Shown piece by piece: positions 7,097 through 15,414 of a DNA stretch of 64,000 nt. How positions within the stretch are numbered: position 1 is the stretch's first letter; each line of letters starts with the position of its first letter. The stretch covers positions 1,240,001 through 1,304,000 of the forward strand of contig CALNZV010000020.1 in assembly GCA_942491115.1 (NCBI GenBank). Direction: 5' to 3'. This DNA is from CALNZV01 sp942491115 (GTDB lineage Bacteria; Desulfobacterota; Desulfobacteria; Desulfobacterales; UBA5852). The notes under the pieces are model-generated. The model saw only the letters and a list, made by a program, of their open reading frames with translations, searched no databases and had not been told where the DNA came from. Made by a program: the position numbers and the translations under genes.

Positions 7097-10018
7097 ATGA
7101 GTCCCTGTATTTATCCATTAACTCGGTTCGGAAAAGGTTGTTTACTGTTTTTACTCATTGCTGCCGTTGGATGGGGATGCAGTACTGCAACCACTCAACA
7201 TGAGCCAAGTGCCATCGGTTCTGCCAAAATAGAAGATGTCAAAACGATCACGCAATTGCAGTTGGTTGAGAGTGATACGGGATTTGATCTGATGATATCT
7301 GGGGGCCCCGACCTGTTGTGTTCTCATTTCAAGAAAACGGATCCTTTGGGTATCTCCCTTTACTTTCCGGAAACGACCATCGGAGAGATGGAAACGGCAA
7401 CGGTCGTCGGTCCAGATCATCCGTATATTTCAGCGATCCGCACTTCCCAGTTGTCCGCAAGTGGGAAAACCGCTAAAATTCTGATCTCTCTCAAGCAAGA
7501 TGTCGCCTATGATGTCGACACCGGTGATGACGGGATGACAGTGGCCATCAACGCCGGGGCGACAAAAACCGATCCGGAAATTCTCAGTGCAAATGCAATC
7601 GAAGACAATGATGGAGTGGAAGTCGGTGGAAATGAATCCGCTGACATCGTTGCCGTTGAGGCCCGCTCTGCCGTCGAAACCACTCCCTTGCCGATCGCTT
7701 ATCCGGAATCAGCGACTATGAAAGAGGCCGCTCAGCTGGAAGGCGTCGATGCAAATCCAAACAGCGAGGCCACTGACATCACCCTTTTCGCAGACGGCGC
7801 CATTAATGACTACACAACATTTACGATCAACGATCCACCGCGCATCGTCTTTGACATTCTTCAGATTTCGAGCTCCTATAGCGGACTTCAGAAAATCGAT
7901 GTCGATTCCCCTCATGTAAAGACGGTCCGGCACCTGTCCTATCCAGGTAAAATTCGACTTGTGGTCGATACCCACGAAGCTTACCTGACCCAGTTTACGT
8001 CCAAGCCCGTTGCCAACGGTCTGTTGATCAGCATTGGAGCGACAGCGCCGCTCGAAGAGACACCGATGGCCCAAACCGTGGCAGATGTGTCGGAACAACC
8101 GAGTGCGCCGTCCGACCAGGGATCCGATCGCACCGCCTGGTTGAATAAGATTGAGTTTTCCAGCGAGGACGAAGGCGAATCCAATGTCGTCATCGGGACC
8201 ACATCGGAAGTTCGTTTTGAAACCGAGAAGATAAGCGATCGGGAAATTCAGCTGAAACTCTTCAACACGAGAGTGCCTGAATACCGTAAAAGACCGCTGA
8301 TCACCACTCGGTTCAACAGTGCCGTGAATCGTGTGACACCGGTTCAGACCCCCAAAATGGGTGATATGGCCGTGGTCAATTTCGAACTTCGTGAGAGCGT
8401 GGATTACAAAGTTATAAAGGAAGGTAACTTCATTAAAGTGAGCTTTGCCGCCTCCGCCATTCCTCCAAAGCCTCTGGAGCAGACCAAACGCCCGGCCTGG
8501 CAGCAAATTCTTGAAGGAGAAACCGGCCCTGCTCAGGAAGAAATCACTGTCACCACTGATATGACCGGAACCGATCCGGGAAGGGTTTCTGAAACGACTG
8601 AAATCCGGAAAGTGGATCCCCAAACCGGGGAGGTTTATGTTGAAAAGCAGGACACCCTGATTACGGATTCCTACGATCTGGCAAGCCAGCGCAGAATCGA
8701 TGAGGTAACCGGAGAGGAAATTCCTCTCGATATCTATCAGACCCGACGGTTAAAACGGTACACCGGCGAAAAGATCGCCCTCAATTTCTACGAGACTGAT
8801 ATCAAGAATGTGTTCCGGATCCTGGGCGAAGTCAGCCAGCAGAACTTTGCCATCGACAAGGACGTGACCGGCCGCGTTACCTTGAATTTTGAAAAGCCGG
8901 TGCCGTGGGACCAGGTGATGGATCTGGTTCTCAAGATGAACGGGCTTGGACAGACCATGGAGGGCGACATCATCCGCATCGCCACCCAGGTGACCCTGGC
9001 CCAGGAGGAGGCTGCACTTCGAAATAAACTGGCCGAAAAACAGGCCAGGGAAGACCAGGAGGACCTGGTCACTATTTTCCTTCGGTTGAGCTACATCGAT
9101 GCCGAGGAGACCGCCCGGGATCATCTAGTCGGAAATCCAGAAGAACCCAAAGGCAAATGGTTTTCCAAGTTCAGTCCGGACCGCGGAAAGGTGTCGGTGG
9201 ATCCCAAGCAGAACATGATCGTCGTCACCGACATCCCCAGATCCATCAAAAGAGCCAAGGAGATCGTAACCAAGCTGGACAAGGTTACTCCCCAGGTACT
9301 GATCGAAGCGAGAATTGTGGAAACCACCACGGAATTTACACAAGAACTCGGATTCGATTGGGGTCAGGTCAGCATTGGCCAGTTTGATATCGGGGATTGG
9401 GGCAGTATTACCGGCATCGATCTGGTGACGAATAACAGCATCAATTCGACCCCCACCGGCTCTCTCAGCTTTGGGTTCAGCAAACTAACCGGCACCTCTT
9501 TTGACATCGTGGATGCAACACTGGAGGTGTTCGAACGCCAGGGGCAGACAAAAACCATCTCATCGCCAAAAGTCTTGACCCTCGACGGAAAGGAAGCGAC
9601 CATTTCGCAGGGTTTTGAAATCCCTTACGAAGAAAGGGACTCGGCCGGTGGCTCGTCAATCGCCTTCAAGGATGCCCTGCTTGAACTCAAGATCAAGCCC
9701 CAGGTGACGCCGGATGATCGGATCGCCCTCTTCTTACAGCTGACCCGAAACGACGTGCTCGACATCACTCTGCCAAATCCGCCGCTGACCACAAACTATG
9801 TGGAGACCGAACTGCTGATCGAGGACGGAGAGACCATCGTCATCGGCGGCATCATCACGGCGTCTCTCGATGAAGGCGAAGAGGGGATTCCGGGCCTGAT
9901 GCATATCCCCATGCTTGGCTATCTGTTCAAAGTGGAGTCGAAACGAGATCAGCAAAAAGAGCTGCTCATCTTCCTGACGCCCAAAGTGGTGAAGCTCGAT
10001 CAAAAGGAAGTTTTCTAA
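7097..10018 (+). CDS. pilQ: Type IV pilus secretin PilQ
   Basis: About 973 residues, long for a PilQ. A lipoprotein-like N-terminus (Cys28 after a hydrophobic segment) is followed by AMIN-type beta domains, which bind peptidoglycan, at roughly 60-150, 225-320 and 350-450. Next come the secretin N0 domain (IALNFYETDIKNVFRILGEV, near 560), an N1/NolW domain, and the secretin barrel from about 735, with VLIEARIVE and the closing GIPGLMHIPMLGYLFK. It forms the outer-membrane pore for the pilus. ATG 7097 is preferred; TTG 7091 is an alternative six bases earlier, and GGAG at 7083-7086 could serve either. It is the last gene of the operon and is followed by a strong terminator. Confidence 0.95.
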   Translation: MSPCIYPLTRFGKGCLLFLLIAAVGWGCSTATTQHEPSAIGSAKIEDVKTITQLQLVESDTGFDLMISGGPDLLCSHFKKTDPLGISLYFPETTIGEMETATVVGPDHPYISAIRTSQLSASGKTAKILISLKQDVAYDVDTGDDGMTVAINAGATKTDPEILSANAIEDNDGVEVGGNESADIVAVEARSAVETTPLPIAYPESATMKEAAQLEGVDANPNSEATDITLFADGAINDYTTFTINDPPRIVFDILQISSSYSGLQKIDVDSPHVKTVRHLSYPGKIRLVVDTHEAYLTQFTSKPVANGLLISIGATAPLEETPMAQTVADVSEQPSAPSDQGSDRTAWLNKIEFSSEDEGESNVVIGTTSEVRFETEKISDREIQLKLFNTRVPEYRKRPLITTRFNSAVNRVTPVQTPKMGDMAVVNFELRESVDYKVIKEGNFIKVSFAASAIPPKPLEQTKRPAWQQILEGETGPAQEEITVTTDMTGTDPGRVSETTEIRKVDPQTGEVYVEKQDTLITDSYDLASQRRIDEVTGEEIPLDIYQTRRLKRYTGEKIALNFYETDIKNVFRILGEVSQQNFAIDKDVTGRVTLNFEKPVPWDQVMDLVLKMNGLGQTMEGDIIRIATQVTLAQEEAALRNKLAEKQAREDQEDLVTIFLRLSYIDAEETARDHLVGNPEEPKGKWFSKFSPDRGKVSVDPKQNMIVVTDIPRSIKRAKEIVTKLDKVTPQVLIEARIVETTTEFTQELGFDWGQVSIGQFDIGDWGSITGIDLVTNNSINSTPTGSLSFGFSKLTGTSFDIVDATLEVFERQGQTKTISSPKVLTLDGKEATISQGFEIPYEERDSAGGSSIAFKDALLELKIKPQVTPDDRIALFLQLTRNDVLDITLPNPPLTTNYVETELLIEDGETIVIGGIITASLDEGEEGIPGLMHIPMLGYLFKVESKRDQQKELLIFLTPKVVKLDQKEVF

Positions 10019-10044
10019 GATCAAAAATCCTCGAATAGAACAGA

Positions 10045-10072
10045 AAAGCCCTCCTTCGGGAGGGCTTTTTTT
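10045..10072 (+). terminator. Rho-independent terminator of the pil operon
   Basis: A perfect 10-bp stem (AAAGCCCTCC / GGAGGGCTTT) closes on a TTCG tetraloop, a very stable loop, and runs into a T-tract. It starts 26 bases after the pilQ stop codon. This is a textbook intrinsic terminator. Confidence 0.93.
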
Positions 10073-10214
10073 GTTATGGGAGCGACGGGTGACCTGCCCG
10101 ATCGCGATGGCCCGTTTGATAACCACCCACCTGTCGGTCTCTGAAACGGCGTTGGATCTTTTTTACCTCAGGGCGGGTTTGGGTAACTCACCGATTCTGA
10201 AATAGGGGAGTCGA

Positions 10215-12692
10215 TCAGCCGCATTTGGTAAACCCGCAAAAATGGCATGTCATGCAGCCCTCTTCGAAGCTGACGGTCTGGGAGCATTCTGGGCATTTTT
10301 CTCCCATGAGGCTGTTTTCTGAATGATGCTGATTGGACTTGGCATATCGTTTTTCAAGAACCCGGGCAATGCCATCGGGGATGGAAAGCACCAACCCGCC
10401 TTCCTGAAAGACAGGGTATTCACCACCGATACCTTTAAGTTGTTTGATAATCTGGTCAGCCGTCACGCCGGATCGAAGGGCGAGAGAGACAAGGCGACCG
10501 ATGGCCTCGGTTTTAGCGGTCGTCGAGCGACCCGACTTGCCGATGGTGGCGAAAACCTCAAAAGGTCGGCCCTCGTATTCAGTGACGGTCACATAAAGAA
10601 CCCCGTATCCCGTCTTAACCTTGGTCGTAAATCCTTCCAAGGTTTCCGGTCTATCTTTAACGGCATTGAGAAATCCGGATTTGGCGTCTTCCTTCTTGGT
10701 AAATGAGAGCACTTGGTTTTCCTTGCTCCCATCCCGGTAGATCGTCACGCCCTTACATCGGAGGTCGTAGGCCAGATCATAGACCTTTCGGACATCCTTT
10801 ACCGTTGCATCCCCAGGCAGGTTGACGGTTTTGGACACTGCGTTGTCCGTATACGTCTGAAATGCGGCCTGCATCCGAATATGCCATTCAGGGGAGACGT
10901 CATGGGCGGTAACGAACACGCGGCTGACCTCGGGTGGAATTGAGGGTATTCCACTGAGGGAGCCGTGCTGGGCGATTTCGCTCATCAGGGATTCGCTGTA
11001 GAAGCCGTGCTGGTGGGCGGCCGCTTCGAAATAGGGATTCACCTCAAATAAGCGATCGTTATCCATGACGGTTCTAACAAAGCTCAACGCGAAGAGCGGC
11101 TCTATCCCGCTTGAGCATCCTGCGATGATACTCAACGTGCCCGTTGGCGCGATCGTCGTGGTGGTGGCATTGCGAAACCGGCAGTTCTTTCGGTTTTTGA
11201 AGACGCTTTTTTCGAAATTACCGAACACCCCCCTGGTTTCAGCCAGCTTGGCAGAGGCCTTGCGGGCCTCGTCTCTGAAGAACCGCATGATTTTTTCGGC
11301 AGCGGCGATGGCCTCTTCGGAGTGGTATGGAATGCCGAGCTGAAAGAGCATGTCCGCAAATCCCATAACCCCAAGCCCCACTTTGCGATTGCGTTTGACC
11401 ATCTCATCAATTTCCGCCAAGGGGTAGCGGGACATATCGATGGTGTTGTCCAAAAAACGAATAGACAAATGAATGGTCTCCCGCAATTCATCCCAATCGA
11501 TGCAGGGCTCGCCATTTTCCATCACGACGAATTTTGCCAGATTAACGGATCCGAGATTGCACGCTTCCATGGGCAGGAGCGGCTGTTCACCGCAGGGATT
11601 GGTGCTTTCGATCTCACCGATTTCTGGCGTTGGATTGTCACGGTTCAGGCGGTCTAAGAACACGATGCCGGGGTCACCGTTCTTCCACGCTTGGGTGACC
11701 AGATCGTTGTAGATTTTGGGAGCATCCAGTGAGCCGACGACAGATTGATCCCTCGGATCGATGAGATCATAGGCCGTTTGTTTTTCAACGGCTTTCATGA
11801 ACGCATCGGTGATACCGACTGAAATGTTGAAGTTATTGAGGGAGCCGGTGTCATTCTTACAGTGAATGAACTCTTCAATATCTGGGTGATCCACCCGCAG
11901 AATTCCCATGTTTGCGCCGCGACGAGTGCCGCCCTGTTTAACCTGCTCGGTGGCCGTATTGAATATCTTCATAAACGACACCGGGCCCGATGCAACACCA
12001 CCAGTGGTCCCGACCCGGCTCTCTTTTGGGCGAAGCCTGGAAAAGGAAAATCCGGTTCCTCCCCCGGACTTGTGAATCAAGGCCGCATTTCTAAGGGTAT
12101 CGAAGATCCCTTCCATGCTGTCCTCTACCGGCAATACAAAGCAGGCCGCCAGCTGACCCAGCCGACGTCCGGCATTCATCAGGGTCGGTGAGTTGGGTAA
12201 AAACTTGAAATCCGTCATCAGTGTGTAAAAGGACTCTTCCATTTCTGCCACGCACTCGTCATCGCCATAGTTTTTTTCAGCTTTGGCGATATGGCGGGCG
12301 ACGCGTCGGAACATCTTTTCAGGGGTTTCGGTCAGTCTCCCCCTGTTGTCCTTTTTTAGATAGCGCCTTTCAAGAACCGTTTTCGCGTTTCCGGAAAGCA
12401 TCGGTCCTCGCTTTTGAAATATGGATATATCAAGCCTTACCGGTCGGGAGCTGTCCAAGCCAAAGGATTTGAGCTTCTCGTCGATCATATTTTCGATGGC
12501 TGCCATCGAAATATTTTCGGTTTCCATCCGACCGATTTCTTCTCTGAGTTGCCGGCTGATCACCATGGCCTGGTCTGAATTAACCCCATTGCCTTGGGTT
12601 AAAAGATCGGTAAAGCGATCATCGTCCCATCGATAAGCGCTCAGGTCCAGGTGGCCATCTTTTGTTACAATGAATTTACTGCGCTGCCCCAT
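10215..12692 (-). CDS. nrdJ: Adenosylcobalamin-dependent (class II) ribonucleoside-diphosphate reductase
   Basis: 825 residues. An N-terminal region (about 30-95) resembles an ATP-cone but is degenerate. The catalytic barrel includes FLPNSPTLMNAGRRLGQLAACFVLPVEDS (first redox Cys), KSGGGTGFSFSRLRP, the radical Cys motif NPCGEQPLLPMEACNLGSVNLA and the second-half motif TTTTIAPTGTLSIIAGCSSGIEP. The C-terminus ends in two CxxC pairs and CGFTKCG, a zinc-binding/shuttle-Cys tail. It makes deoxyribonucleotides without oxygen using coenzyme B12. Start ATG follows GGGAGGAAGAA. A NrdR-like box lies upstream. No cobalamin riboswitch core could be seen. Confidence 0.95.
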   Translation of the reverse strand: MGQRSKFIVTKDGHLDLSAYRWDDDRFTDLLTQGNGVNSDQAMVISRQLREEIGRMETENISMAAIENMIDEKLKSFGLDSSRPVRLDISIFQKRGPMLSGNAKTVLERRYLKKDNRGRLTETPEKMFRRVARHIAKAEKNYGDDECVAEMEESFYTLMTDFKFLPNSPTLMNAGRRLGQLAACFVLPVEDSMEGIFDTLRNAALIHKSGGGTGFSFSRLRPKESRVGTTGGVASGPVSFMKIFNTATEQVKQGGTRRGANMGILRVDHPDIEEFIHCKNDTGSLNNFNISVGITDAFMKAVEKQTAYDLIDPRDQSVVGSLDAPKIYNDLVTQAWKNGDPGIVFLDRLNRDNPTPEIGEIESTNPCGEQPLLPMEACNLGSVNLAKFVVMENGEPCIDWDELRETIHLSIRFLDNTIDMSRYPLAEIDEMVKRNRKVGLGVMGFADMLFQLGIPYHSEEAIAAAEKIMRFFRDEARKASAKLAETRGVFGNFEKSVFKNRKNCRFRNATTTTIAPTGTLSIIAGCSSGIEPLFALSFVRTVMDNDRLFEVNPYFEAAAHQHGFYSESLMSEIAQHGSLSGIPSIPPEVSRVFVTAHDVSPEWHIRMQAAFQTYTDNAVSKTVNLPGDATVKDVRKVYDLAYDLRCKGVTIYRDGSKENQVLSFTKKEDAKSGFLNAVKDRPETLEGFTTKVKTGYGVLYVTVTEYEGRPFEVFATIGKSGRSTTAKTEAIGRLVSLALRSGVTADQIIKQLKGIGGEYPVFQEGGLVLSIPDGIARVLEKRYAKSNQHHSENSLMGEKCPECSQTVSFEEGCMTCHFCGFTKCG

Positions 12693-13070
12693 TTCTTCCT
12701 CCCGTAAATAGCGCTAAGTGGATCATGGCGATACGAACGTCTCCATCAGGGTTGGTAATGATACCGACGGCTCGATGTGGGTAAGGTCTCAGAGGTCAAT
12801 CAAAGACGGCTGGAGAACACAAAACCCCTGCACTTTCGAGATGGAGCAAGGTGAGATCCCTAACTACCTACACAACATATTGTATGTCAAGGAATAATTA
12901 TCGCAATATCTGTCAATGAATCCATCGGGAACCCCTATCGTCCTTATCCACCCCGTTTCACCTGGAAATTGCTCCATCGAGCCTTGAGAAATCGGTGAAA
13001 GCGTGATATCGGAATAGGTTCGAAATGGAAGATTCCGGTGTTGGTGAGTACCCAAAAGGAGAGAGGATTC
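12693..13070. other. Divergent intergenic region nrdJ / small membrane protein
   Basis: 378 bases without a gene. It holds the candidate NrdR operator and promoter for nrdJ and, at its right end, an AAGGAGAG Shine-Dalgarno sequence for the gene at 13071. Neither strand shows the conserved core of a B12 riboswitch. Confidence 0.5.
12870..12885 (-). promoter_or_regulatory. Candidate NrdR box overlapping the nrdJ promoter
   Basis: The minus-strand sequence ATACAATATGTTGTGT matches the known NrdR palindrome ACACAATATATTGTGT at 14 of 16 positions. It lies about 180 bases upstream of nrdJ. TTGACA is directly adjacent (12890-12885, minus) and TACAAT lies inside the box, so binding would cover promoter elements. 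Only one box was seen, whereas NrdR sites usually occur in pairs. Confidence 0.6.
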
Positions 13071-13556
13071 ATGAGCAAGTTCCGTGACCTGACCACCATC
13101 GCTTTGACCGTTTTTGGTGCGGTTATCCTACAGTTGCTTTTTGTGTCTGCGGAGCTGAAGGAAACTCCCGATCGGGCAGCTGTGGCCTTTGCAAAGGCCT
13201 ATTACGGCCTTGACGTCTCCATGGAGAACCGTATCTGCACCGAGATCCTGGGCGCAGGAGATCCTGTCGGCGACCTGATTCATCGTGCATCGGTTGAGGC
13301 CGATCAACGTGGATACAGCCTCGGCTACATGAAAAGCCAGCTCTTCCATATTCGGTCGGCCATTATTGAGCATGATCAGGACAGTGCCCAGATCGCGTTG
13401 GCTTTTGAGCGAAAGAAGGCGATTCATCCGGTGTTCGCCTATTTTGCCAAGATGTGGAAAATCGGGGACACCCACCATGAGGAAATGGTCATTGATCTGA
13501 TTTTAGAGGATGGCAAGTGGAAGGTCTGCAACGGCGAGATCTTCCAGTCAATATAA
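13071..13556 (+). CDS. Hypothetical membrane-anchored protein
   Basis: 161 residues from an ATG preceded by AAAGGAGAG. One hydrophobic N-terminal helix (TIALTVFGAVILQLLFVSA) is followed by a soluble region that is probably exported. The C-terminal half (IALAFERKKAIHP… then EEMVIDLILEDGKWKVCNGEIF) looks like the end of a cystatin/NTF2-like beta-sheet domain, as in DUF4878-type lipoproteins, but without a firm family match. A coding gene is supported by the good start site and balanced composition. It lies alone between nrdJ (divergent) and the HD-domain gene. Confidence 0.7.
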   Translation: MSKFRDLTTIALTVFGAVILQLLFVSAELKETPDRAAVAFAKAYYGLDVSMENRICTEILGAGDPVGDLIHRASVEADQRGYSLGYMKSQLFHIRSAIIEHDQDSAQIALAFERKKAIHPVFAYFAKMWKIGDTHHEEMVIDLILEDGKWKVCNGEIFQSI

Positions 13557-13678
13557 GCCGATCCCTCCCAGCCTATTAGGATCATCCGGCCAGCTGATCT
13601 CGATATTGAATGGGGGAACGTTCGCTGTATCAGCCGCGAGCCTCCCCCGACAGTGGAAGGAGCGCCGAATCGATCCTG

Positions 13679-14449
13679 ATGAATCCCCTTTACATCTATC
13701 TTCGCCGAACCGCGCGAAACATCGTCGCCCAGTTCCCCATTCCGGAATTCTATCGCGTTTTCTTCGAGGAATATGAAGTTTCCCGGCGATTTCTTTTTGA
13801 AGACACGGTTCTTTCCGAATTGAGGGATCATGTCGCAGGGATTCTTGAAAACGATTTCGGCCACGGACTGGAACATGCCACCAAAGTCGCCCAGGATTGC
13901 GGTGCCCTCGTTCTTATCGAAAGCCGATCTGCGGATTTAACTCCAGAGGGGTATCGGCGCCGCCTTCGCTTGGCCCATGCGGCCTCCCTGCTCCACGACA
14001 TCCGACGCAAGGATAAGGACCACGCCATTGTCGGAGCGGATGCGGCACGCCCCATTTTATCCCATTTTCACTTCTCAGACGCAGATGCGAGAGCCGTATG
14101 CTATGCCATCCAGAGCCATGAAGCGTTCAAGCCTCTGGCGGCCGCTCCCGTCATAGAGGCCCAGTTGCTGGCCGATGTCCTATATGACGCCGATAAATTT
14201 CGCTGGGGCCCGGACAACTTTACCGATACGCTCTGGGACATGGTTGCTTACACCAATCCGAGTCTTGACGAATTTCTTTTCCGCTATCCTGCAGGAATGG
14301 AAGCCCTTCGACGAATTCGGTCAACTTTCCGAAGCGAAACAGGCCGTACCTATGGGCCAGAGTTCATTGACTTCGGAATAGCTGTCGGGGAGAAATTGCT
14401 CGAGATCATTGTTCATGACTATTCATTTCTATTGTTACCCCACCGATAG
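13679..14449 (+). CDS. HD-domain phosphohydrolase-like protein
   Basis: About 256 residues. An HD-superfamily core is visible: a first His in GHGLEHATKVAQ, the HD pair in AASLLHDIRRKDKDHA, a further His in AIQSHEAF, and an Asp in LADVLYDADKFRWGPDNF. This is the metal-binding pattern of HD hydrolases acting on phosphate esters or nucleotides; the substrate is unknown. The start is uncertain: ATG 13679 lies 17 bases after GGAAGGAG, and a longer frame from 13610 has poor N-terminal composition. The DUF2959 gene begins ten bases after its TAG stop, suggesting an operon. Confidence 0.75.
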   Translation: MNPLYIYLRRTARNIVAQFPIPEFYRVFFEEYEVSRRFLFEDTVLSELRDHVAGILENDFGHGLEHATKVAQDCGALVLIESRSADLTPEGYRRRLRLAHAASLLHDIRRKDKDHAIVGADAARPILSHFHFSDADARAVCYAIQSHEAFKPLAAAPVIEAQLLADVLYDADKFRWGPDNFTDTLWDMVAYTNPSLDEFLFRYPAGMEALRRIRSTFRSETGRTYGPEFIDFGIAVGEKLLEIIVHDYSFLLLPHR

Positions 14450-14459
14450 GGTCATCGCC

Positions 14460-15113
14460 ATGACGTTTCGACATCACTGGTTCCGGGCATTGCCGCTTGC
14501 CATCATTACCATTACCTTTGGATGCCAGAGCGCTTACTATGCGGCTTGGGAAAGCCTCGGGAAAGAAAAGCGCCATTTGCTGAGAGACCAGATAGAAAAC
14601 ACCCGATCGGATCAGGAGAGGGCAGCCGAAGAATTCAAGGATGCGCTCACCCGGGTCCGAGAGCTAACGGGGTTTTCCGGGGGGGAATTAGAGTCCATTT
14701 ACCGTCGACTCAAAGATGATTTTGATGCCTGCTCCGAACGGGCGGACACGATTGACGAGAGAATCCAAAATGTAGAGGCGATAGCGGCCGATCTCTTTGC
14801 CGAGTGGGAGGCTGAGATCGACCACATTCAAAATCCCGGCTTCAGAGCCAGCAGTCGTCAATCCCTGATCGATACGCGCAGTCGATATCGGCGTCTTCAT
14901 CGGGCCATGGTATCGTCAAGAGACAGTATGGACCCGGTGCTGACCCGCCTGAATGACTATGTGCTTTTTCTGAAACACAATTTGAATGCACGGGCAGTCG
15001 GTGCCCTCGGGAAGGAGCTTGGCGACATCGAATCCGATGTGCAAACCCTGATCCAAGATATAGAGACGGCCATCAGTGAGGCAGATCGATTTCTATCCCG
15101 CTTCGAGGTCTAA
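14460..15113 (+). CDS. DUF2959-family lipoprotein
   Basis: 217 residues. A signal peptide ending TITFGCQS gives a lipobox with Cys19 or nearby, followed by the family signature SAYYAAWESLGKEKR. The rest is almost wholly helical coiled coil (RDQIENTRSDQERAAEEF, then the conserved LTGFSGGELESIYRRL and VLFLKHNLNARA). The family is a periplasmic, outer- or inner-membrane-tethered protein of unknown function. An upstream in-frame ATG at 14415 would overlap the HD gene and put the signal peptide inside the protein, so 14460 is preferred. Confidence 0.85.
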   Translation: MTFRHHWFRALPLAIITITFGCQSAYYAAWESLGKEKRHLLRDQIENTRSDQERAAEEFKDALTRVRELTGFSGGELESIYRRLKDDFDACSERADTIDERIQNVEAIAADLFAEWEAEIDHIQNPGFRASSRQSLIDTRSRYRRLHRAMVSSRDSMDPVLTRLNDYVLFLKHNLNARAVGALGKELGDIESDVQTLIQDIETAISEADRFLSRFEV

Positions 15114-15414
15114 GTCTCCGCGGCACAGGTCATGGGCCCGATTCTTCTGATCAAATGCGGGCGTCAGTGTCGGCCGATGTGTTAACGACCCGTTGGCCAG
15201 AACGAAAATAATTCAGGATTTTGAGCCAGTAAGCCGTCGGGCCATCGATCGATCATAACGAGGATAAACACCGTAACGCACCCGCCTCTGAAGATATCCG
15301 GAGAATCCCGACATGAGTGGAGAACCGAATGTGACGACCTGGGTCGCCCCTTTAGCCAGGCCGCAGTCGGTCGTCTGCATACCGCAACGGTTTTAGATGG
15401 GAGGCAATGGAAAG
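15114..15414. other. Intergenic region before the multifunctional enzyme
   Basis: About 300 bases without a gene, RNA or repeat that could be supported. At its right end GGGAGG (15399-15404) sits ten bases before the ATG at 15415. Confidence 0.4.

Noticed and set aside
12693..13070. Cobalamin riboswitch for nrdJ
   Set aside because: B12-dependent enzyme genes often have one, but I could not find the conserved B12-box core on either strand; the NrdR-like box explains regulation better.
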